From the NCBI GenBank assembly GCA_041625575.1, contig JBFJTG010000015.1, positions 1-44,210 on the forward strand: a stretch of DNA of 44,210 bases, read 5' to 3'. Below are positions 42,409 to 44,210 of the stretch, piece after piece. Both the position numbers and the translations under genes were made by a program. The notes beneath the pieces were generated by a model. The model searched no databases and was not told where the DNA came from. It saw only the letters and a list, made by a program, of their open reading frames with translations. Position 1 is the stretch's first letter. Each line of letters opens with the position of its first letter. The DNA comes from Litorivivens sp041625575. GTDB lineage: Bacteria; Pseudomonadota; Gammaproteobacteria; Pseudomonadales; Spongiibacteraceae.

Positions 42409-42731
42409 TGCTAAGAGGGAGGCACGATGAATCCCCCTTAAAATTTCCGCTGTATCCACGCCGTAAACTGTGTTTCACTGGAAATGAGCGGTCATTAAAA
42501 AAACAGGTCGAGTGCCGCCTCAAACAATATGAATCAAAATGGAGGTTTCGCCCTTGAACCCGGCAACACTTGCTGCATCCATTACGATTATTTGCCTGTT
42601 GGCGTCACTGTCCTGGGCGTACCGCCACCCCCCGCAATAGCCACCTAAAGGCCCAAATCGCAGCGGACGGTACGCTAAAAATCATTCAGCTGTGAAGGCC
42701 ACTCGTGCCGGAGCGAAGACCCTCAATATCG
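42409..42731. other. Intergenic region between the HupE-like gene and the AraC gene
   Basis: These 323 bases separate two convergent genes. No strong terminator is visible. The only candidate is a 28-codon frame at 42554-42640. Otherwise nothing recognisable was seen. Confidence 0.5.
42554..42640 (+). CDS. Possible 28-aa single-pass membrane peptide
   Basis: A TTG start has a perfect GGAGG 8 bases upstream (42541-42545). The frame gives a short hydrophobic helix (LAASITIICLLASLSWA) and a charged tail. The size and layout resemble small membrane peptides, but no relative is known to me. A second overlapping frame is open too. Confidence 0.3.
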   Translation: MNPATLAASITIICLLASLSWAYRHPPQ

Positions 42732-43712
42732 TCAGCGTACTTGCTCATCGCGGAACTGGGCCGGCGTTTTGCCCGACCAGCGCTTGAAGGCCTTCACGAA
42801 GGCACTCTCGTCAGAAAAGCCGAGGCGCTCGCTGCTGCGCGCGACCGTATCGCCATTGCGCAAGTACTGTTCCGCCAATTGCTGCAGCACCGAGGCTCTT
42901 AGCAGGCGAAAGCTACTGCCCTCTTCCTGCAGTTTGCGCACCAAGTGACGACCGCTGATGTCGAGTTGCCCGGCAACGCGCTCTTTGCCCCAGCGCGGGT
43001 GTTGACGCAAAATATGCTGCACCTGAACCGCCATGCCGGCGCTGTCGAGGCTGCCGAGAATGTCGTCTGCAATGCGCAAGAGATGATCGCGCATGGTGGC
43101 GTTAGCTTGAATTAGCGCAGTGGACTGCATGTCCGCGTCAAAACAAAGCGCATTTTGGGGGGCATTAAATCGCAAGGGTACGTCCAACAGCTCGGTATAG
43201 GCGCTCAACTCTGTCACCGCCGCCGAGGTAAAGCGCAACTCACGCACGCTAACGTCGCCCCCGCTTACCCAGCGCGCCAAATTCAGGACGCAGGCCATAA
43301 CAGCTTCAACCCGCTGGCGCCTGCACTGGCTGTAATGTGGCTCATACACCAGCAGGCAGAGCCCGCCTTCGTAGACGAGACTGAAATCACCGCCCTCGCC
43401 GACAATGGGATGGTATTCGACCAACATGTCGAGCGCCTCACCCAGGGTTTCGCAGCTCATCAGCAACATGCCGACCAGATCCAGATGCCCCACATGCAGC
43501 GACAGCCCCAGACGCAGCCCTACGAGCGGATCATTTGCGGCATCGCAATAAGCGCCCCACAAGTCATCCTGCAGCGTCAGGGGCGTGCGGCCATCAGCAG
43601 GCAGACGTGCGCACAATTCCTCAGGCAAAGTAATACCGGCCCTCTGCGCAGCCTGAAGAATGCCTTGGGTAAACTGGTGAGTGACACCGGGTTGCAGCGA
43701 TTGCGAATTCAT
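42732..43712 (-). CDS. AraC-family transcriptional regulator
   Basis: A 326-aa protein with an N-terminal Arabinose_bd-like sensing domain (about 15-205, VGLRLGLSLHVGHLDLVGMLLMS) and a C-terminal AraC double HTH (about 225-326). The second helix pair ends RLGFSDESAFVKAFKRWSGKTPAQFR. This architecture is the OruR/ArgR-like group that controls neighbouring catabolic genes. It is divergent from the flavin monooxygenase at 43851, with 138 bases between starts, so it probably regulates that gene. The ligand is unknown. Confidence 0.9.
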   Translation of the reverse strand: MNSQSLQPGVTHQFTQGILQAAQRAGITLPEELCARLPADGRTPLTLQDDLWGAYCDAANDPLVGLRLGLSLHVGHLDLVGMLLMSCETLGEALDMLVEYHPIVGEGGDFSLVYEGGLCLLVYEPHYSQCRRQRVEAVMACVLNLARWVSGGDVSVRELRFTSAAVTELSAYTELLDVPLRFNAPQNALCFDADMQSTALIQANATMRDHLLRIADDILGSLDSAGMAVQVQHILRQHPRWGKERVAGQLDISGRHLVRKLQEEGSSFRLLRASVLQQLAEQYLRNGDTVARSSERLGFSDESAFVKAFKRWSGKTPAQFRDEQVR

Positions 43713-43850
43713 TCGCGCGAACTATCCCTTATCTCTTGATGACTTCAGGCACGTCCCTAATTAACCCTATCGCGGCCCAAAAAAACCATTAACTGCCGTC
43801 GCCGGTCGATTATGCTTATTTACGCCTCATAATACCGGAGAGTACTCAGC

Positions 43851-44210
43851 ATGTATGCCGTCATTGGCTCAGGTCCCATGGGTCTGGCAACCGCCCGCAA
43901 TTTACAGAAATACAACATCCCCTTCACCGGTTTTGAGTTGAACAGCGACGTTGGCGGACTCTGGGACATCGACAACCCCCACAGCACCATGTACCACTCC
44001 GCGCATCTGATTTCCTCGCGCCACATGACCGAATTTGCCGAATTTCCCATGGCCAAAGACGGTGCGCCCTATCCCCACCACTCGGAGCTGCGACAATATT
44101 TTCGCGATTACGCCAAGCATTTCAATCTGTACAGCCATTACCGCTTCAACACCCGGGTTACAAGGACCGAGCCCGACGGTGAGGGCGGCTGGCATGTTAC
44201 CAGTGAGTGC
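43851..44210 (+). CDS. Flavin-containing monooxygenase, N-terminal part (partial)
   Basis: The first 120 codons of a flavoprotein monooxygenase, cut by the right window edge. MYAVIGSGPMGLATARNL is the FAD-binding Rossmann motif (GxGPxG), and VGGLWDIDNPHS follows with the GG(x)W pattern of FMO/Baeyer-Villiger-like enzymes. HMTEFAEFPM and the YPHHSELRQYFRDYAKHF segment match the FMO layout. It uses NADPH and oxygen to oxidise a soft nucleophile or ketone; the substrate is unknown. GGAG lies 10 bases before the ATG. The divergent AraC gene is the likely regulator. Confidence 0.88.
   Translation, partial: MYAVIGSGPMGLATARNLQKYNIPFTGFELNSDVGGLWDIDNPHSTMYHSAHLISSRHMTEFAEFPMAKDGAPYPHHSELRQYFRDYAKHFNLYSHYRFNTRVTRTEPDGEGGWHVTSEC

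Noticed and set aside
42530..42652. An overlapping 40-codon ATG frame near the 28-codon TTG frame
   Set aside because: It has no ribosome-binding site before the ATG and an odd proline-rich composition. The TTG frame has the better signal.

Overview
The window is a dense, moderately GC-rich stretch of a gammaproteobacterial chromosome. Gene content and order point to a relative of Pseudomonas, probably a marine Cellvibrionales/Spongiibacteraceae-type organism. The family-level placement is inference from recalled gene order, not from a search. Two blocks match Pseudomonas aeruginosa order as I remember it: psd - DUF1631 - fimX - serB - smp-like - parC, and typA / ntrC-ntrB - DUF4124 - glnA - thiI / trmL - secB - grxC - rhodanese - gpmI - envC - ctpA. 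No rRNA, tRNA, CRISPR array, transposase or phage gene was seen.

Layout. 1-2.8 kb: the 3' end of psd, then the EF-P modification module (epmA, efp, and divergent epmB). 2.8-6.8 kb: a DUF1631 protein with a PilZ-like C-terminal patch, followed by a catalytically degenerate FimX-type protein. 6.8-12.8 kb: serB, an Smp/AhpA-like membrane protein, parC, two small uncharacterised genes and a SlyD-type FKBP. 12.8-18.8 kb, all on the minus strand: a tandem NTF2-like protein, a lipoprotein hydrolase, a DUF4105 (Lnb) protein, a DUF3015 protein, dtd and a proline iminopeptidase. 18.8-29.5 kb: typA, an NSS-family sodium symporter with a small membrane protein, and the nitrogen control genes ntrC, ntrB, DUF4124 and glnA, with thiI divergent from glnA. 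29.7-31.8 kb: an accessory two-gene operon for a secreted, cysteine-rich lipase-like hydrolase and an exported partner, closed by a strong terminator. 31.9-37.8 kb: the trmL to ctpA housekeeping block. 38.0-42.4 kb: an accessory module of a small basic protein, DUF4331 protein, small lipoprotein, TPR protein and HupE/UreJ-type membrane protein. 42.7 kb to the end: an AraC-family regulator divergent from a truncated flavin monooxygenase.

How parts work together. EpmB makes (R)-beta-lysine, EpmA ligates it to EF-P, and EF-P carries the conserved Lys34. NtrB/NtrC are tied to glnA by signals in the DNA. A full sigma-54 promoter and an NtrC site about 115 bp upstream of its predicted start lie before glnA, and a perfect NtrC palindrome overlaps the predicted ntrB promoter and would repress it. 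EnvC has lost its zinc ligands, as expected of an amidase activator, and sits beside the CtpA protease. The least understood parts are the DUF4331-lipoprotein-TPR-HupE module, with an ECF-like promoter and a terminator lying inside a gene start, and the secreted hydrolase pair, preceded by a 16-bp perfect palindrome.
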